Below are positions 6,314-8,572 of a stretch of 8,572 nt of DNA, in pieces. The notes below the pieces were generated by a model that saw only the letters and a list, made by a program, of their open reading frames with translations, was not told the origin of the DNA and did no database searches. The position numbers and the translations under genes were made by a program. The DNA comes from Bacilli bacterium. GTDB lineage: Bacteria; Bacillota_I; Bacilli_A; RFN20; UBA1709. The stretch lies in assembly GCA_028694305.1 (NCBI GenBank), contig JAQUTO010000034.1, forward strand, positions 1 through 8,572. The letters are read 5' to 3'. How positions within the stretch are numbered: the stretch's first letter is position 1; each line of letters begins with the position of its first letter.

Positions 6314-8143
6314 ATGAAAATAAGAAATATTGCAATCATCGCTCACGTTGACCATGGGAAAACAACGTTAGTTGATCAATTGCTACGGCAATCTGGTACT
6401 TTTAGAGAAAATGAAGAAGTTGAAGATCGAGTTATGGATAGTAATGCCATTGAAAGAGAAAGAGGCATTACCATTTTAGCGAAAACAACTGCTATCAATT
6501 ATAAAGATTACCGGATAAACATCCTTGACACTCCTGGGCATGCTGATTTTGGCGGTGAAGTTGAAAGAATTATGCGAATGGTCGATGGCGTTTTACTTGT
6601 CATTGATGCATTCGAAGGAACTATGCCACAAACTCGTTTTGTCTTGAAGAAAGCTTTGCAAGCTCATGTAAAACCAATCGTGGTAGTCAATAAAGTTGAC
6701 CGGCCCCATGCCGATGCTTTAAAAGCGGTCGATGAAGCTTTGGAACTATTCATTGAGTTGGGTGCTGATGATTCTTTATTGGATTTTCCAGTAGTTTATG
6801 CCTCAGCCTTAAAAGGAACAAGTTCCTATTCAGCTAAATTAGAAGATCAACAACATACAATGGAGCCAATTTTTGAATCCATTATTAAATATATACCTGA
6901 ACCAAAAGTAGATCCAAATGGGCCATTCCAATTTCAACCAGCCTTATTAGACTATAATGATTATGTTGGTAGAATTGGTATTGGTAGAATTACTCGGGGG
7001 AAAGCTAAAGTTGGAGATAGTGTCACTTGTATGCGTAATAATGGGACAACTACAAACTTTAGAATTCAAAAATTATTAGGTTATCGTGGTCTAAAACGAA
7101 TTGAGATTGAAGAAGCCGATGCTGGTGATATTTGCGCTATTGCAGGGTTAGCTGATATTAGTGTTGGCGAAACTATTTGTGATCCAAATTGTTTAGAAGC
7201 TTTACCACCAATCAAGATTGATGAACCTACATTACAGATGACTTTTGCTGCTAATGACTCACCATTTGCTGGTCGGGAAGGAAAGTTTGTAACGGCTCGT
7301 CAAATTCAAGACCGTTTATATAAAGAGACACAAAGAGATGTGTCTTTGAAAGTGGTTAAGATTGAGAATAGCGATTCCTGGGTAGTCTCAGGTCGGGGTG
7401 AATTACACCTTTCAATTTTAATTGAAAACATGCGTAGAGAAGGTTTTGAACTTCAAGTATCTAAACCAGAAGTTATTATTAAAGTTATCGATGGTAAGAA
7501 ATGTGAACCTTATGAAGATTTACAAATCGATTTACCAGAAGAATATCAAGGCCCAGTTATGGAGGCTTTAGGTCCACGGGGTGCAGAATTATTAGATATG
7601 CAAACTCATGAGAACCAAGTTAAGTTAACTTATGTCATTCCATCAAGAGGTTTATTAGGCTTCATGACTGATTTCTTAACCCTCACTAAAGGTTATGGAA
7701 TTATTAACCATACTTATCGTGAATATCGCCCAACTGCAAATGCTGAAGTTGGTAGAAGAGGTATTGGTGTCATGGTCGCAACCGATAATGGTCAAGCGAC
7801 TCACTATGCTATTCAACAACTTGAGCCACGGGGCACTTTGTTTATTGAACCAGGTGCTGAAGTCTACCAGGGCATGATTGTTGGTGAGAACGCGTATGAT
7901 ATGGATCTCACTTGTAATGTTTGCCGGACTAAGAACCTTTCGAACCAAAGAAGTGTTGGTAAAGATCCAACAGTGGTACTAAAACGGCCAAGAATGATGT
8001 CACTTGAAGTGGCACTTGATTATATTAATCCAGATGAATTAGTGGAAGTTACACCAGTTTGTTACCGACTAAGAAAGAAGATTCTCGATACAGTCGAAAG
8101 AAAGAAATACGAAGCTCATCATCCATTAGAAGGAGCTAAGTAA
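6314..8143 (+). CDS. typA: Ribosome-associated translational GTPase TypA/BipA
   Basis: This is a full-length 609-residue TypA, the normal size for the family. The GTPase motifs are G1 AHVDHGKT (10-17), the switch region ERERGIT (47-53), G3 DTPGH (72-76), G4 NKVD (126-129) and G5 SALKG (164-168). A beta-barrel second domain (about 205-290) is followed by the elongation-factor-like domains with SGRGELHL (359-366), YQGPVMEALGPRGAEL (411-426) and SRGLLGF (444-450), then the TypA-specific C-terminal domain. TypA binds the ribosome at the elongation-factor site and aids 50S assembly and growth under cold or other stress. All catalytic motifs are intact. It is transcribed alone from its own promoter after the Fic terminator. 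The next gene, rimP, also acts in ribosome assembly, but has a separate promoter. Confidence 0.97.
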   Translation: MKIRNIAIIAHVDHGKTTLVDQLLRQSGTFRENEEVEDRVMDSNAIERERGITILAKTTAINYKDYRINILDTPGHADFGGEVERIMRMVDGVLLVIDAFEGTMPQTRFVLKKALQAHVKPIVVVNKVDRPHADALKAVDEALELFIELGADDSLLDFPVVYASALKGTSSYSAKLEDQQHTMEPIFESIIKYIPEPKVDPNGPFQFQPALLDYNDYVGRIGIGRITRGKAKVGDSVTCMRNNGTTTNFRIQKLLGYRGLKRIEIEEADAGDICAIAGLADISVGETICDPNCLEALPPIKIDEPTLQMTFAANDSPFAGREGKFVTARQIQDRLYKETQRDVSLKVVKIENSDSWVVSGRGELHLSILIENMRREGFELQVSKPEVIIKVIDGKKCEPYEDLQIDLPEEYQGPVMEALGPRGAELLDMQTHENQVKLTYVIPSRGLLGFMTDFLTLTKGYGIINHTYREYRPTANAEVGRRGIGVMVATDNGQATHYAIQQLEPRGTLFIEPGAEVYQGMIVGENAYDMDLTCNVCRTKNLSNQRSVGKDPTVVLKRPRMMSLEVALDYINPDELVEVTPVCYRLRKKILDTVERKKYEAHHPLEGAK

Positions 8144-8149
8144 TAATTC

Positions 8150-8178
8150 TTGTAATGGAATTAGTCTTATGTTATAAT
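8150..8178 (+). promoter_or_regulatory. Promoter of rimP (likely start of the nusA operon)
   Basis: The -35 TTGTAA (8150-8155, 4 of 6) and the extended -10 TGTTATAAT (8170-8178) have a 17-base spacer, just seven bases after the typA stop codon. Transcription should start near 8184-8186, leaving a leader of about 60 bases that contains the hairpin at 8197-8216. Confidence 0.8.
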
Positions 8179-8196
8179 GCTCGTGTATAAGTTTAT

Positions 8197-8216
8197 GAGT
8201 GGGGGAAACCCCACTC
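8197..8216 (+). promoter_or_regulatory. rimP leader hairpin with GAAA tetraloop
   Basis: GAGTGGGG and CCCCACTC form a perfect 8-bp stem closed by a GAAA (GNRA) tetraloop. No T-run follows (the next bases are TTACTTTACTT), so it is not a standard terminator. From memory, hairpins with GAGUGGG...CCCACUC arms occur upstream of rimP in other Firmicutes, which suggests a conserved leader element; I could not verify this. It lies 27 bases before the start codon and 16 before the ribosome binding site. Confidence 0.75.
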
Positions 8217-8243
8217 TTACTTTACTTAAAATGGGGTGAGGAT

Positions 8244-8572
8244 ATGCAAGAACAACAAAAACAAGACTTAATTAAGTTAATTGAACCAATTTTAGTTAAA
8301 AATAAGGTCATTCTTTATAACTTAGATTATCGTAAAGATAAAAGCAATTATGTGCTTGAAATCTTAATTGAAAGAGCAGATGGTGCGATGGATTTAGACA
8401 CTTGTGTTCAAATCTCGCAAGAACTATCAATCTTACTTGATGATGTCCCGTTCTTGAAAGATGAATACACCCTTGAAGTGGCTTCTCCGGGAGTGGAAAG
8501 GCCATTGAAGAGTTTAGAGCAATTCCAAAAAGCCCTAGGTAAGTATGTTTATATTAAAACCAAGAATCCGAT
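8244..8572 (+). CDS. rimP: Ribosome maturation factor RimP (3' end outside window)
   Basis: The first 109 residues are visible, out of about 150 in the family. RimP binds the 30S subunit and assists its maturation. The N-terminal alpha/beta domain is present with NYVLEILIERADGAMDLDTCVQISQELS (35-62) and the signature EYTLEVASPGVERPL (74-88); the segment beginning with FQKALGKYVYIKTKNP (94-109) leads into the C-terminal SH3-like domain. The start is set by the G-rich site GGGGTGAGG (8233-8241), read as GGTGA about four bases from the ATG. In Firmicutes this gene normally heads the rimP-nusA-ylxR-infB operon, which would lie to the right. It has its own promoter and a structured leader. Confidence 0.95.
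   Translation, partial: MQEQQKQDLIKLIEPILVKNKVILYNLDYRKDKSNYVLEILIERADGAMDLDTCVQISQELSILLDDVPFLKDEYTLEVASPGVERPLKSLEQFQKALGKYVYIKTKNP

Noticed and set aside
7676..7948. Open frames on both strands overlapping the end of typA
   Set aside because: They overlap highly conserved TypA coding sequence and resemble no known protein.
8197..8216. rimP leader hairpin as the typA terminator
   Set aside because: No T-run follows and it lies downstream of the rimP promoter, so it is part of the rimP leader.
8308..8505. Antisense open frame within rimP
   Set aside because: It covers the conserved RimP signature on the other strand; no supporting signal.
1..8572. Mycoplasma-type genetic code
   Set aside because: Tryptophan is TGG at conserved positions and no in-frame TGA occurs within the recognised genes.

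Overview
The window (8572 bases) is low-GC, gene-dense bacterial DNA with every gene on the + strand. It looks like a low-GC Firmicutes relative (Bacilli, Erysipelotrichia or uncultured Mollicutes-like lineages such as RF39); I cannot place it more precisely. The reasons are AT-rich codon use, strong AGGAGG/GGTGA ribosome binding sites, TATAAT promoters with TGn extensions, and the Firmicutes-like housekeeping genes typA and rimP. Tryptophan is encoded by TGG and all seven visible stop codons are TAA. The standard bacterial code therefore applies, not the Mycoplasma code that reads TGA as Trp.

Layout. (1) 1-686: the 3' part of an FtsH-like gene, with an M41 zinc peptidase domain (HEASH) whose N-terminus lies outside the window. 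(2) 711-3096: a strong extended -10 promoter followed by a two-gene unit, a WYL-domain transcriptional regulator and a DUF2130 protein (coiled coil plus a nuclease-like core). (3) 3119-5374: a promoter region with two identical 15-bp direct repeats, then a DUF4143-type AAA ATPase gene that overlaps a TrmH/SpoU-family RNA 2'-O-methyltransferase gene by 11 bases. (4) 5382-6236: a monocistronic Fic-domain gene with its own promoter, a hairpin at the predicted RNA 5' end and an intrinsic terminator. Its Fic motif and its inhibitory-type motif both depart from consensus. (5) 6257-8143: typA (bipA), a ribosome-associated GTPase, with its own promoter. (6) 8150-8572: promoter, a GAAA-capped leader hairpin and the first 109 codons of rimP, normally the first gene of the nusA-infB operon.

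How the parts fit. The right side (methyltransferase, typA, rimP) is ribosome-centred core genome. The left and centre (FtsH-like protease, WYL regulator, DUF2130, DUF4143 ATPase, Fic) consist of accessory-type families, several of which recur in stress-response, toxin-like or phage-defence loci. The best candidate for an undescribed system is the WYL-DUF2130 pair, with the twin-repeat promoter of the neighbouring ATPase gene and the unusual Fic protein next in interest. No recombinase, integrase, insertion sequence, tRNA or CRISPR array is visible, so there is no direct sign of a mobile element. No gene-free stretch exceeds about 115 bases.
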